From Macrocystis pyrifera (Eukaryota > Sar > Phaeophyceae > Laminariales > Laminariaceae), in NCBI GenBank assembly GCA_031763025.1, contig JASSKH010000025.1:2852001-2916000 (forward strand): DNA of 64,000 bases, written 5' to 3'. Under the pieces are notes generated by a model. The model made no database searches, was not told the DNA's origin, and saw only the letters and a list, made by a program, of their open reading frames with translations. Each line of letters begins with the position of its first letter. Position 1 is the stretch's first letter. Positions 13,301-24,300 of the stretch are shown piece by piece. Made by a program: the position numbers and the translations under genes.

Positions 13301-16300
13301 CGTCAACAAGAAACCTCCAACGCGAACACTTCAACTGCGTGTGTCTACAGTACGTACTATTACGGGGGTCCATAGTTAATAGGACCTACGGTATACATAA
13401 AAACCTATATATTTGCCTATTTTTACTAACAAAATTTGGTCCCGTTAACTATGGACCCCCGTAATAATAAACAGCAGTATATAGGCATGTGAGGAGGCGG
13501 CAGGAATTCCACGATTGACAAACCAATCGGTACGTGCCGCTGACCAATCAAAAGCTGAATACGGTCGGCTAGTCGGCTGGCGAGGGCAGAGGTCAGCTGA
13601 TGGCCGGCCGACTTGCCGACTTAAAACCCCTTGAGAACTGCACTGCTGCGCAGAAACACATATCTGAGTCCACTTTCAACTAATCTGTCCCCGAAACCAG
13701 GGTGCAGTCCTACGAAGGGGTCAAGTCAGGCGAGCGCATCGAGCGAAATCATCCCTCTCCGGCAGAGGGGTGGTGCCCGTCCAACGAAAAATGCATTCCG
13801 CATTCGACAAGCCTTCCTTCAAGTATGGAAACCCAACAACTCCGACAGCGGAACGACCAAAGAGCAGTCTGACGAACAGCTATTAATACATTAATACTGA
13901 CCATTAATAGTAGACGGTGCGTTAAGTCGTGCCGGCCGTAGACTTTACTCGTATGGGTTTCAGGGTTAAGGTCACGGTTTCAAAAGGTCACCCCACCCGA
14001 AACAAAATATGAAACAATGCCAAAAAATGCCTCGAGTTCTCCCACAGGCTCGTTGGTGTCTACAGAAAGTTGTGCGCATGAGTATCATACTGAACAGGGA
14101 GTAGAGGTTACGTATCCCATGTACAAAATCTCTGGGTACTCGCGAGTACAAGCTCTTTCAATGCTCGTCACGGGTACGAGTAGCGCTTTCGTGCTCGCTA
14201 GTATTTGGGGTCCAATAGTTGTACGGCATTCAGTTTCCTTTTTTTTTTCTTTTTTTTTCACCATCACTTTTACTTTCCAGCCCTCTCGTAGGAGGTTTTA
14301 CCCTCCTCAACGATCTTCTTCTGGACAAGCCGTGGTCTCACAGGTGTCGTCCCTTCTCCCCCCCGATACGTGCCTTTATTTTTAATCGCGCATAGGTTTC
14401 AGCATTCCCACTGCTAGTCGATTTTCATCGAATGTAGCCAACTCACGCTTTCGCGCTTTCCGCTTATCAATTTTTATGCAAGAAAAAGTCCCTACGAGCA
14501 TGCACTCGGTGAGATTTGAACCCACGGAATTGATCTTGATATGCACGCGGACCACCTACCAAGCCACCGGGGACGCCGTACAACATATTAAAACCCATAG
14601 GCAAGTAAGTACATACAATCGTATGGAATTTTAGTGTAGTTGTACAAAACCCAGACGGTATATGATGGGGATACGCAAACCCATACACTTGATCAGTATG
14701 GCGCTTAATGTATCAATAGTATACAACACTAAAGTCCACACAAAAAAGAGCGGAAATACTCGCGAGTACCCGGGTACTTTTTCCCCAGATTTGGCGAGTA
14801 CTCGTTGGCCGCGAACATATACTATTACGGGAGGCCATATTAAATAGGACCTGCGGTACGCACAAAAACCTATATGTTTCGCTATTTTTACTATCAATAT
14901 TTGGTCCTATTTACTATGGCCGCCCGTACTAGCAGGCGGTAAAACCCTAATAGAGAATACCTGGTGTAACATGTTGGTATTATCGTCAGCTTGACCGTGA
15001 ACTTCATACCTGTGCTGAGTAGAGCGTGCCTGATTATAACATGTTGGTAGCTTCAACTTGACCGTGAACATCATACTCTGTGCTGGCACACACGGAGCCC
15101 GCGTACCTTGATAGAAATACCTGGTGAGTTGGTATTAATAGCTTCAACTTCCCCATGAACATCATACTGAAAAGGGAATACCTGGTACAATATACACACC
15201 CCGTACGTAGCACAAGCAATTGAAGTATCACATGTCGTACGCGTGGATGAACTTTCGAGGAAGTTTCCGATCCCACAGCTAAAGGTGTCTTTCAACTCCT
15301 GCACACCTGAGACAGATCGTGATCTAGCTCGTCTAATTCCTCACCTGCCGTAGTGAGAAGTTGTGAATGATCTGTAGGTAGTACAGATCATCCGATCCAG
15401 AAAACGTGTGCTAGAGCGTGCCGAATATACAGGTCCCACCCGGTAACATGAGCTAGATCATACAAGATCGAAAACAAATGGTCTATCTGCCTTGATTTAT
15501 CTAGATCATCAAGTGGGAATCGATGATCTGTCAGTGATCTATCTATCCGAGCTGTGGCCTTTTTATAAAAATGTACAAATGCGTCAGCTGTCAGTATGAC
15601 CGACCGGTTGGAACTCAACTAACTGCCTCGTGCAAGCCACGTGGTACGTCAGACACGCTCATCTAGGCGTGCGTGTTCTTTACCAGGTAGCCGGTATTCA
15701 AATTTTTATATGATGGGTGTTGAGTGGATGAAACCTACCATATGGCGACATAGCAGTCGCTACTCAGTTCGTAAATCTTCTGGTAGCGTCACCTTGACCG
15801 TGAATATCACACACAAAAAAGGGAGTGCCTGGTGTACTATACCGACTGCTGTGGCACGCGCGATCGTACTATAGTATCACACAGATGAGTTTCGAGGAAA
15901 TTTGCGATCCCACAACTCACGTGTCTTTCGACTTTTGTAAGTGTGCTGGTAGCATCAACTTGAAGCTTTTGGGGCTAGAGAGTCGACAGGGGGCGAGGTC
16001 AACGGCAATCACTTACAGCGCTGGCCACAAGCAGCAATCAGGGAAGTCTGGGATAAGGGGGCGGTTCGGACATTTTCCACGTAAAAATACGAGAGATTTT
16101 TTCTCGAACGAGTGAGAGTTACTAATTTTGACGACGCCAAAAAAATAGGGTGCCCAAAAAAATGCCTGCTGGAGCCCTCGTAGTGACGTTCAGTAGTGTA
16201 TGGTGAGGCGTTTTCTGAAAAACATGGGATTTCATGTCCCCGGGTTTGAAAGAGAAAAACAAAAGAAACACGAGCGAGCACGAGGCAGCTGTCGATCAAA

Positions 16301-18051
16301 CGACAAGCAGCTGAACAGCGCCGCCCCCGCTGCGCGCCCGGAGCCCCAAACCAAACGGGAACGGAACCGCGTTTCTGGGCTCCGTCCTGTTGGTATGCTT
16401 TTTGCTGTACGATTGTGCGCCATGGAGAGACATGCTACATCTCGGCAGCCTCGACCCAGATACTCCGACGGAAGCACAGCTACCTCCAGCTGCAGCAACA
16501 GCAGCATCCCGCTGTTCCTGATTTTATTTTTCCCCACTCGATGTTGACTCCAGACTCCAGAATAACGCCATACCATAAATAGTACTGTACGCATGAATGT
16601 GATGGTGCAGAAGTGATGCTGTTGTTTCTGTGTGGTACTACTCGCAGACGACATACGAGCAGTATCGTATCTGAGCCTGACGCCTGACCGGAATGTCGTT
16701 TCTCTTATGTGCGGTACTACAGCATTTACAGTACACAGCAGTAGTATTAATAGTATTATAATAGTAGTCGTAGTAGCAGCAGCAGCAGGAATAGTAGTAC
16801 TAGCAGTATTTCGGAGGACCATAGTAAATAGGACCTACGGTAACACAAAAACCTATATTTTTACTTTTTTTACTAACAATATTTGGTCCCATTTACTATG
16901 GTTCCCCGTAATAGTAGTAGCAGCAAACCTAGTAGTAGTACTAGTAGTAGCGCATGGGAGCCTGATCCGATGTTTTCTGCTTTGTGACCGAACAATCCCA
17001 ACTGTTTTCACAGCGAAGACACATTTTGCAGTGCCGACGAGACAACAACGACGGCTATTAAATACTAGCACAACCGTCTACAGCAGCACCATCCAGCAAC
17101 GCGCACAAATCGTCGACTGATACAAATATCCTGCTGCGCGAGTTCCTGGCGACAAGCGTATACTATTTTTGTTGTTTTACTCGAAACTGTTGTGTTTTTT
17201 TCGTACGAGGACCAATGCACGCCGTCCTCGTGATATGTACGAACAGTTCTGCCATAAATCAAAGAAACATAAGACATGGTCTTGTAGCTTCCCGATCTGA
17301 GGCACAACCAGATAATCGCGAGCACGGCACCATCGCAGTCCCTGACACAACCACGTGACTGCGAGTGGTCCTCACGACGTTCTTGAGCTCGTTTCTCCTC
17401 CGTGTGTCGAAAATCGTACCTCGTGGTCTTTTTTTTTTGCGATTTTAGGTTCACCGGGCCTGCTTGGGCCAGGTAGCCCGATGAGTGAGAGCCGAGGGGG
17501 ATTTCGACCGTTTTGCGTGCTGGTCGGCCAGTGGGCGAACGTTGCATAGCTTTTCTTGTGGCTGATGGGCAACATAGCAACTACAGACAGTAGTTTTTGC
17601 GGGAGTCGCAAGAATTTTCGGTGTGGGTGGAGAACCCGGTCCTCGAAGTATGGGTCCCATTTTCCTTACTCGTACGGACAAGGGCGGCGCAATAGCACCG
17701 GGAAGTGGGGAGGACAGCGGTAGGAGCATCCTCGCGGCCGAACGGCGTGCTCGCCACCGCTGACATTCAGGGCACGTCTCGGGATACGTACGAGTATTTC
17801 AAACAATCTCCCCCGTGTAGATCTGAATGAATGCGAGGCGTTGCTGTCTTGACCCATATGGGACTGCAGTCCCGTTTTGGGGACAAACTACTTAGATTTT
17901 GAGTGATCTGTCCCCAGAACGAGACTGCAGTTCTAAAAGGGTTAAAAAGGAGCCATTTCGGCCTAAATTGTACGATTTGCGATGCGCCGTAACTCCGTAC
18001 GCACATCATGAACACGACCGTCGGCCGAGACAAAAAGATGCCCTCCGGGGC

Positions 18052-18087
<36 letters not shown>

Positions 18088-21000
18088 CCTGATGTGCTTG
18101 GCTTTCCGAAAAGGCTACCAAGGTCGATGAACCCGAACGCCCCTGAAGCAAAGCTTTCATTGCTGCGTACGTACGAGTACCCGTTTTTTTTTTCTTCTCT
18201 TCCTGCTGTACACACACGAAGATGCTAACTTCCTAATTTCACCGATTGTTCAACGATTTTAGGTAATATATATATATACATTTTTTGCGACTCACGCAAA
18301 TCGGAACACAGAAAGAGAGGGGAAAAAAAAATGCTGAATCTCATTTCATGAGGGATCTAACTATACCCTCAAGGGTTTGACCACTCCGTCCGGAACTACG
18401 AGCATTAGAAATAATACCCACGCAGTCCTTAAACTTCCACAGAGAGTGATGCGACGTTCCAGGTACGATATTCAGTACCGAGCGACAACGCAAGGACTTT
18501 CAGAGGATGTCAATCCGTCTGGAAACGTGCGGACCGTTTCGGTACGAAATTCTTGCGGATATACAAGCGTTTTTTTTTTTTATTTTATTTTTTCGGACAG
18601 AGCGTTACAGTATGGCATTCCGAGTACTACAGTCTGTATATAACGTGATATAAAGGCCGTTTAGACATAATATTGACATACGATCGGTTCGAATGTACCA
18701 GCAAAGAGCGGTATTCGTTACCTAGCGACACTGCAAGGAGTCGTTCAAAACGCTCCAAGCACGATACTGCTGTATGCGATACCACGCAAGTTTTGTGGCC
18801 GCAGAGCTTGCACCCCCCTCAGGGACAAGAGTCAGCCCCGGACACCGGGTGTGCTGGGTGTCGACGGGTAGGAAGAACGGTTCGATACGAGGAACACACA
18901 CACATGCTAATACGGGGGACCATAGTAAATGGGACCAAATTTTGTTGGTAAAAATAGGGAAATGCGTAGGTTTGTTTGTGTACCGTAGGTCCTATTTACT
19001 ATGGCCCTCCGTAATAACAGCAGTTTCCGCTCTTCCATCCCGAAACGATCTGAGAAAAAAACTCTCGGCAAGACACGGAGACCAACAAAAGTTGAAAACA
19101 GTGCCCCCGTCCCCGACTCAAGCGGAGGCCATGCCCAAGGCAGTCAGTCTGAGACTTGAGAGAGATATATCCTTCCGCTAGCCTTTGCTTCTTCTTCGGA
19201 CCAAGAAAGAAACGAGAGGATAGGTAAAGATCGTCCAACCCTATTACAAACGACTGGTGGTTTCACAAAGGGATTTGAGAGCAGAGGCTGCGGGATAAGT
19301 AAGATAAATCGTGCCCGTTGCGGTTTTTCTAATTGCGGGCAGAGTGTCACGACATTCCAAAGATTCAGTACCGAACATCAGAACGACTGAGCAAGGAATT
19401 TGTTACACACGCTCGCAGCATGGCACAGCCCATGCCACAGATCGCTCAAGTACATAATCCTACCATCACGGGGGGCCACAGTAAATAGGACCAAATATTG
19501 TCAGTAAAAATAGGTAAATATATAGTTTTTTATGCATACCATAGGTCCTAATAACTATGGACCCCCGTAATACAACAGTAGCAGTAACGGCAACAGGCGC
19601 GACTGGTGAGATCGCGTTTCTCACTGTTTTGGTGCTTGCACATGGGCACCAGAAACGGTACTGGAGCCCCAAAAGAATGCTCCAAAAGTGGTACTGGGGC
19701 CCCAAAACGGGTTAACGGGGCCCCCAGAAAGGCTACTGGGGGCCCAAGAGTATTTCCGGGGGTCCCAGAAGGGTACTGGGGCCCCCAAAGAGGTACCGAG
19801 CCACCCAAAAGGGATAACGGAGCCCTAAATGGATCACCGGGGGGGCCAAATAGGGTGCATACGCCCCGAAAATGTCAACGGGGTCCCCCAAAGGACTAAA
19901 GCAGAGATTGCAGCAGATAAACGTACCAGGTGACCGCGTTTCTCACACACCCCCTCCCCGAGAAAAAATGAGTACTGGGCCCCCAAAAGCAATAACGGGG
20001 CACCCAACACGATTCAAGCAGAAATTGCAGGAGATGTATAGGCCAGGTGACGGCGTTTCCCATATTTTCGTGGTTTCACCGGGGGACGCCAAAAATATTA
20101 CTGGGATTACCGGGGTCCCAAAAAGGTTACTGGGGCCCCCAAACATTTTCAGAGGGGCCCCCAAAAGGATTGAAGCAGAGATTGCAGGGTTATGTACAGT
20201 ATATGTCAGGTGACGGCGTTTTTCAATGTCTGGGTAGTTTCACCGGGCCAATGTTACGTAAATTAAGGCCAGAGGTTGCAAGAGAAGTAACCTGGTACCT
20301 GGGTACCTGGTGAATGTCCTCCCACCTTCCGACAGAGCGGTACAGCGTTCCTTGCCGAACGACACTGCAGGTTGCTGCGGGGAGTTGCCCAACAACGCTC
20401 GCAACACGACATTGTTGCTGCTGTACCAGCACGTCCTACAGATCACTTGACCCTGATATAGGCGGCTGGCGGTTAGACCGGGGGCCCCAAAAGGGTTCAC
20501 CTGGTATATAGAGATCTACCGTGTAATACCATCACACTGGGTGGTAAGATAACACACCCCCCGGGACGAATTTCAGACCCGGTTTCCTCCAAAACCATGG
20601 GGGGCACACACAACGAAAATGGTGGCCTTGGACAGATTTCGTCGAGAAGGTTACATAGACGCCTCGCTCGGCGTATTCAGTCCGCCCTTTCCGTTACCGA
20701 GAACCCAGCTCTGAAAATCGTCCCGGGGGGGGGGGGGGTTATCTTATCACCCTCGTGTGATACGGCATGCGTGCTTCTCAGCCGGATTTTGATTCTTCAT
20801 GTTTTTTCGGATCTTCCCATTAATAGGGCTCCAGCGCTTTGAGGGGTCACGCACTCCTTGATTTGAGAATTTACGTGAATCAACAACAACACCGGTAACC
20901 TGGTATCACTGCCCCTAAATACAAGGACCGTTTGTACATTAATGTTCAATAAAATGTGCCTTATATTCAGGGACATACAGTAGTTGGCATTATATCACCG

Positions 21001-21120
21001 TAACGACCGCTGAGTTCGCACATGGGGTGGGTACGATCGTTTTTTTCGGCGCTCGATCTTTCCAGAACGGGAAGGTTAAGGCTTGCCAACACCGAACAAC
21101 ATATTCCCGGAAAAAAGTTG

Positions 21121-21154
<34 letters not shown>

Positions 21155-24100
21155 TTCCGAAAACATAATGTCCGACAAAACGAGCGCTGAGAAAACGATC
21201 GCATCCCTCTGTGCCAATTCAACGCTCTTGAACCTTATAAAACGGCAGGCCCGTTTTGCGGACAAACCGCTCAAATTTCAAGCTGTTGTCCTCAAAACGG
21301 AACCGCGATTTTACAGGGGTTCAGGTATACACATCGTAGTCTGGTCTTGTACGAGGTGTACGCGCCAGTCGAGCTTGAGGGGAAAAAAAAAAAGAAAATC
21401 GCCCGGCGTACAAGGCGTTCTAAATTATCAGTACGTTCCGAATACCGAGCCACCCGGGGTTTCCTCACAGTAGACGTCGTTTATACTACGGGGGACCATA
21501 GTAAATAGGACCAAATATTTTTAGTACAAATAGGTAAATGTATATGTTTTTGTGTGTACCGTAGGTCCTATTTACTATGGTCCCCCGTAAATAGAAGAAA
21601 ACGAAGAACGGTCCATCCCCTTTAGGGAGTGCCTCGTACGAGATCGAACTACAGTCAGTATCAACTTCAAGAGATTAACACTTCGCACAGAACGCTGATT
21701 CCTACTTCATGTCATGATCAAGCTCTTCCCGAGGGCAGATGTACTCCTGATCTACATGTAGCAGGTGCCTGGTGTGATGTACCAGGGTATCTCATCATGC
21801 CGGGTGAGAGCCGTATAATCTAAACGATGTATAATAGCGCGTGTTTCCCGGCTTGGATCCGCCCTACAAGGTAGATCCTGCACAACCTCCTCTCACAACG
21901 GCAGCTGAGAGGAACTAGATGTGTACTGCTGTAGATCATGATCTGTCCGCGATGGGAACTTGCAATGTGGGCTGCTTTGTTTCCATGGTAAAAAGCAGTC
22001 CAGGCACAGAAATTTGGTACAGAACTCTACCGGTACGTATAATAAGAAGAAATAGGAAAGCTGGTCCAGTGCTGGATTTCATCTTCGAGAATCGGTCGGT
22101 GCGTTCTACACCAACTTCAGTACAGCGACCACGGAATTTCTTACGTTCCAAAATCTCAGCCTACCCTTCCCATTGGTCGTTTTCTTATTCTTGATTCTTA
22201 GGAGGTGTGCTGTGCTGCTGAATACGATAAGTTTCATGTGTACCAAAAGGTACAATACATGTTGTTATACCTACGTACATACAGGAACACCAACAAATCA
22301 ACATCACTATTAATGTTATATTTAAAAAACTGTTACATGATATTAAGCTGCAATTAAGCTGCAAGTGACAAGTACGTGAGTAAAGAATAGCGCCGGCGCA
22401 GCGACGCAGGGAGCCGAATCCTGGCACTTGGAAACTAACTCACAAGAACAAATCTCTGGTGGATTTTTCATATTTCGTAGTTTTTCGGGCTTTTCCAGGA
22501 AAAAGAGTTGATGTGAATGCTGGTTGTATGCCGCTTTCATACGAACAATCCGATCTGCAGGATGAAAAATCAGGTGCTGCGGAGAGATTGAGAGACGGAG
22601 GATGGAGGGAGCCGAGAGTCGAAACTCACAGGGCATTTTTCTAGTACGGGGGACAATAGTAAATAGGACCTACGATACAGATAAAAATCTATGTGTTTTC
22701 CATATTTTTACCAACAATATTTGGTCCTATTTACTATGGTCCCCCGCAAATACCTAGCTATTAATAGTACCTTCATCAGCCAGCAGCAAAAAGACTTCTG
22801 CAACAAGAAACAAAAAGCAAATGACGAAACATTCGAGCCTCGCGATGAGTGTCGGTGTCCTAAGCAACCAAGCAACGGGCTTCAGTCATTTCATAAGCCG
22901 GCAGGCATGTTCTGTCTGGTTTTCGATAAATCGGCGAGCCCGGTCAGGTCCCTCGCCTTGAGCAATCCCCCCCCCCCCCCCCCCCCCCCCTCCCCCGTTC
23001 CCCCGTCTACGACAGACTCAGCGGCAAGTATGATACGATGTGTAGAGCAGGCTACATCTCGTCTCCATCTCGACTCCGTCCGAGGCCATGCGCAGATTCG
23101 GATATGCCGTCACACACTACTTAATAACAACATACCAGGTACCTGGTACCTGGTACAAGACAATCACCTGACGATATGCATACCCCACTCTGTTCCAAAA
23201 TATAATGAACATTTGTAAGTCATATACCTGGTACATATTGACATCGAAACAATCGCAAAAATTACCCAATACCTGGTACGCATATCTGGTACCTACCTGG
23301 TTCCACCCTATCCGTATCCGTAAATACAAAAGGGCTTCTTGTATTCATACTGATACCCAAACGGTGCTTACATTTCCGGACAAGTTTGGTCAAGTTTGGT
23401 CCAACAAAAAAATCATCGAGTGCCTGCAGGTTCAGCAGCAGCAGCAGTATGCACCGGTTGTATCTCGCACCCTGCTGGTACGTGATACCTCTATGCTAAC
23501 ATTCTATCCGAAAATATAATAACCCTTTGGACATTTATTTTCATACCAAACGATGACTACAAATCGAAACATTTGTTGAGACTAAAAACACGCAAAAAGA
23601 AAAAGAACACGAAAAAACAAAACAAAAACCAAACCTGAGTGACAAGGCCCTCGTGCCATTCCCGGTTGTCCACTAGGCAGCTGACCCTGCACCCCACCAG
23701 CCCCTGGTTCGACCAAGCCGTCTTCCTGGCCATATGCATCTGCAGCTCCGGCACGCTCCCGAAGCCCAGCCCGCACTCATTGCACAGGTACTCAGGCTCA
23801 CCAGGCCTCGACCCTCCTGCCTTGCTGCTGTTACTATTAATATTACTATTAGCTCCGCATTTTGGCTTCGACGATTTCCCACCCCCTTCGCCACCAAAGC
23901 CACCCTCCATCCCCTCCTTCTCGGTGGGGCGGCCGCGCCCAACACCACTGGCACTGCCATCCTCGGCCGAGCTTGTGCGCCGAGCTTGGTCTGCCACGTT
24001 GGTGCGGGAGAAAAATTGGCCTCGTTTTGCCCCAGGCTGATCGCTGATTTTCGGCGATGCCGCTGCTGCTGCTGCTGCTGCCGCGGCCGCCGCCAGCGTC

Positions 24101-24300
24101 TGCTCCTGCTGTTGCTGTTGTTTTACTATTGCCGCCCGCCAACGCAAGGCTGGTCTATAACCGAGATCGCTTCAGCCGGGGCCGCTGCAACCGCTGCAAT
24201 CACTTCTACGCCTCCCGAGGGGTCTCCGGGGCACTCCATGCTGTCGACGTCGTAGCTCGGCGGCTCCATGCTGGCAATGGTACTTTCGGCCCGGAGCACT
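2357..24300 (-). CDS. C2H2-like finger, AT-hook and Tudor-like domain protein (partial gene)
   Basis: Two exons are supported, 23635-24300 and 2357-2521, joined across a 21.1 kb intron. The first ends VGCRVSCLVDNREWHEGLVTQ at donor CAG|GTTTGG. The second starts YHKSGKHCVEYRRSGEKRWV after acceptor GTGCAG. Both ends are phase 0, and together they form one Tudor-like barrel of the type that reads methylated histones (V-x-W/y-x-G-x-V...K-H-x-V-x-Y...W). N-terminal to it are an AT-hook GRGRP and a finger CNECGLGF...LQMH. The protein is probably a nuclear chromatin factor; this is inferred from domains, not from a recognised orthologue. The gene continues downstream and likely leaves the window. 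Confidence 0.6.
2901..3210 (-). mobile_element. tRNA-derived SINE, copy 1
   Basis: On the minus strand the head (3210-3120) is tRNA-like: GGTGGCTTGGTAGGTGG resembles box A and GAGTTCGAGTCTC resembles box B. A roughly 220 bp body and a tail GGAAAGTAAAAGTGATGATG follow. An adjacent A-rich stretch (TTTTA repeats on the plus strand) lies at the tail. Confidence 0.8.
3411..3670. repeat. G-run plus AGTCGGC/GCCGACT dispersed repeat
   Basis: AAATCGGCTGGCCATCAGCT then GCCGACTTGCCGACTAAA; the same order (GAATGCGGGAT, G-run, AAGTCGGCTGGCCATCAGCT) is at 9700-9850, and an inverted relative at 13560-13625. Confidence 0.7.
3923..4027. mobile_element. TA-MITE copy 1
   Basis: Inverted ends TTACGGGGGGCC and GGTCCCCCGT with the family core (CCATAGTAAATAGGACC, ACCAACAATACTTGGTCC). 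No coding capacity. Confidence 0.88.
4312..5640. repeat. Compound inverted duplication A-B-A'-B'
   Basis: A (4315-4700) recurs inverted at 5090-5440 and B (4895-5090) recurs inverted at 5440-5640. CAGTGTCCGTGCCGATTC and CCAGGGTCTCCCTG anchor the pairs. Arms are over 90 percent alike by eye, with (GTT)n/(AAC)n at the outer A edges. Confidence 0.82.
5769..5908. mobile_element. TA-MITE copy 2, with CCAGG insertions
   Basis: Diverged left end (CCGGGAAACCATAG), intact right end GGTCCCCCGT. Extra bases between CCTA and TATATT contain two TACCAGG motifs. Confidence 0.82.
5963..6160. repeat. GGACTGCAGTCC foldback element, split by a MITE
   Basis: Left arm CCCTTTCAGGACTGCAGTCC then CCGTTTGGAGGGCAAAC; right arm AAAACGGGACTGCAGTCCT then AAAAGGGTC. 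The arms are inverted and MITE copy 3 sits between them. Confidence 0.82.
6012..6108. mobile_element. TA-MITE copy 3, nested in a foldback element
   Basis: Inserted in the middle of the GGACTGCAGTCC foldback at 5963-6160, splitting its two arms. Confidence 0.88.
6453..6582. mobile_element. TA-MITE copy 4, with CCAGG insertion
   Basis: GACTGTACCAGGTAGTAAAT replaces the family GACCATAGTAAAT: TA has become TACCAGGTA. Confidence 0.82.
7114..7218. mobile_element. TA-MITE copy 5, nested in another repeat
   Basis: Both ends present. It splits a repeat whose undivided copy lies at about 60620-60800 (shared CATGCCATGACT before and CACCCTTGACAGCGCAC after). Confidence 0.88.
7357..7462. mobile_element. 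TA-MITE copy 6
   Basis: Diverged left end (TTATGGAAGACCATAA), right end GGTCCCCCGTAA. Confidence 0.82.
7491..7585. repeat. Foldback element copy
   Basis: Inverted arms CTGTAGAGCAGCTCCATTTT...ACAAAC and GTTTGTCCCCTAAACGGG then ACTGCTCTACAG. Confidence 0.78.
9886..9990. mobile_element. TA-MITE copy 7
   Basis: Complete, close to consensus; ends ACGGGGGACCATAG and CTATGGTCCCCCGTAA. Confidence 0.9.
10221..10325. mobile_element. TA-MITE copy 8
   Basis: Left end TTACGGGGGGCC; right end diverged (GGCCCTCCGCAA). Confidence 0.87.
10759..10867. mobile_element. TA-MITE copy 9
   Basis: Left G-run expanded to nine; right end GGTCCCCCGCAA. Confidence 0.87.
11481..12240. repeat. Tandem duplication, about 383-bp unit, two copies
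   Basis: TATGAATGTTTAGATGTTA starts both units (11481, 11864) and GACGATCGATGTAAGTCTCG ends both. The copies are nearly identical; one has CAGTACCCAGGG, the other CAGTACGTACCCAGGG. Confidence 0.88.
12973..13086. mobile_element. TA-MITE copy 10
   Basis: Left TTGCGGGGGACC, right GGTCCCCCGTAA. Only about 15 bases from copy 11. Confidence 0.85.
13103..13208. mobile_element. TA-MITE copy 11 (GTCC subtype)
   Basis: Left ATACGGGGGTCCATAGTTAA, right GGTCCCCCGCAA. Confidence 0.87.
13360..13464. mobile_element. TA-MITE copy 12 (GTCC subtype)
   Basis: Perfect outer ends TTACGGGGGTCC and GGACCCCCGTAA with TA on both sides. Confidence 0.9.
13626..13722. repeat. Foldback element copy, diverged
   Basis: Right arm CTGTCCCCGAAACC, GTGCAGTCCTACGAAGGGGT; left arm CCCCTTGAGAACTGCACTG. 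Confidence 0.65.
14259..14580 (-). mobile_element. tRNA-derived SINE, copy 2
   Basis: Same head, body and tail as the copies near 2.9, 28.1 and 58.3 kb. The head starts GGCGTCCCCGGTGGCTTGG at 14580. Box B reads GGGTTCAAATCTC. T-rich flank at the tail. Confidence 0.82.
14825..14929. mobile_element. TA-MITE copy 13
   Basis: Left TTACGGGAGGCC, right GGCCGCCCGT. The matching G-to-A/C pair at the ends hints at a diverged sublineage. Confidence 0.86.
14940..15310 (-). repeat. Short tandem repeat block plus related inverted copy
   Basis: Three units with TAGCTTCAACTTGACCGTGA then ACATCATAC. The block reappears in the other orientation at about 15780-15970 (TTTGCGATCCCACAACTCAC matches TTTCCGATCCCACAGCT). 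One unit has GGTATTAATAGCTTC where another has GGTAGCTTC. Confidence 0.75.
15310..15545 (-). repeat. GATCT-rich dispersed repeat
   Basis: Shares GTGCTAGAGC, GAGCTAGATCATACAAG and CTATCTGCCTTGA with 43340-43585. Related ends occur at 21850-21965, 33930-34130 and 35985-36100 (CACAACCTCTCATAACGGCAG). Confidence 0.72.
16808..16911. mobile_element. TA-MITE copy 14
   Basis: Left end eroded (TTTCGGAGGACC), right GGTTCCCCGTAA; lies among GTA repeats. Confidence 0.85.
17851..17943. repeat. Foldback element copy, uninterrupted
   Basis: GGGACTGCAGTCCCGTTTTG then GGGACAAACTACTTAG, a short centre, and GATCTGTCCCCAGAACGAGA with CTGCAGTTCTAAAAGGGTT. Confidence 0.8.
18910..19014. mobile_element. TA-MITE copy 15
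   Basis: Left ATACGGGGGACC, right GGCCCTCCGTAA followed by TA. Confidence 0.88.
19466..19570. mobile_element. TA-MITE copy 16
   Basis: Left TCACGGGGGGCC, right GGACCCCCGTAA followed by TA. Confidence 0.88.
19640..20240. repeat. GC-rich tandem array, about 27-bp and longer units
   Basis: Repeats of GGGGCCCCCAAAAGGGTAC type, with a larger unit containing AAGCAGAGATTGCAG and CAGGTGACGGCGTTTC three times. ORFs across it are repeat translation. Confidence 0.78.
20532..20760. mobile_element. Second MITE family, about 230 bp
   Basis: Inverted ends TCACACTGGGTGGTAAGATA and TATCTTATCACCCTCGTGTG, with an internal C-run and a G-run on matching sides. No ORF of interest. A second copy near 45904-46180 is interrupted by TA-MITE copy 29. 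Confidence 0.75.
21486..21590. mobile_element. TA-MITE copy 17
   Basis: Left CTACGGGGGACC, right GGTCCCCCGTAA; core unchanged. Confidence 0.9.
22644..22748. mobile_element. TA-MITE copy 18
   Basis: Left GTACGGGGGACAATAG, right GGTCCCCCGCAA. Confidence 0.88.
23635..24300 (-). CDS. Finger/AT-hook exon of the Tudor-like gene
   Basis: The 3' part (24147-23635) is open and reads a glutamine run, a run of 12 alanines, GRGRP (AT-hook), EYLCNECGLGFGSVPELQMH, then the first half of a Tudor-like fold. The finger has C-x2-C and one histidine; the usual second histidine is not seen within five residues (ARKTAW follows). The 5' part (24300-24170) reads EPPSYDVDSMECPGD in another frame, which reaches a stop near the glutamine run. 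An intron or a one-base slip must lie there. A TATTAATA motif at 23835-23842 is translated in frame as part of NSNINSNS. Confidence 0.6.

Larger units (their letters stand above)
2522..23634 (-). other. Giant intron of the Tudor-like gene
   Basis: No host exon was recognised in these 21 kb. It holds 18 TA-MITEs, two SINEs, the A-B-A'-B' duplication, the 383-bp duplication, several foldback elements, the GC-rich array at 19.6 kb and many short dispersed repeats. Segments near 9240-9480 and 11690-11860 (opposite strands) share a coding-like pattern (YF..I.ND.F) but both are broken repeats. Stretches such as 15.6-16.8 and 17.1-18.9 kb show nothing I can name. Confidence 0.55.

Noticed and set aside
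16232-16822. 196-residue minus-strand ORF
   Set aside because: Composed of trinucleotide-rich and repeat-derived sequence with no recognisable domain.
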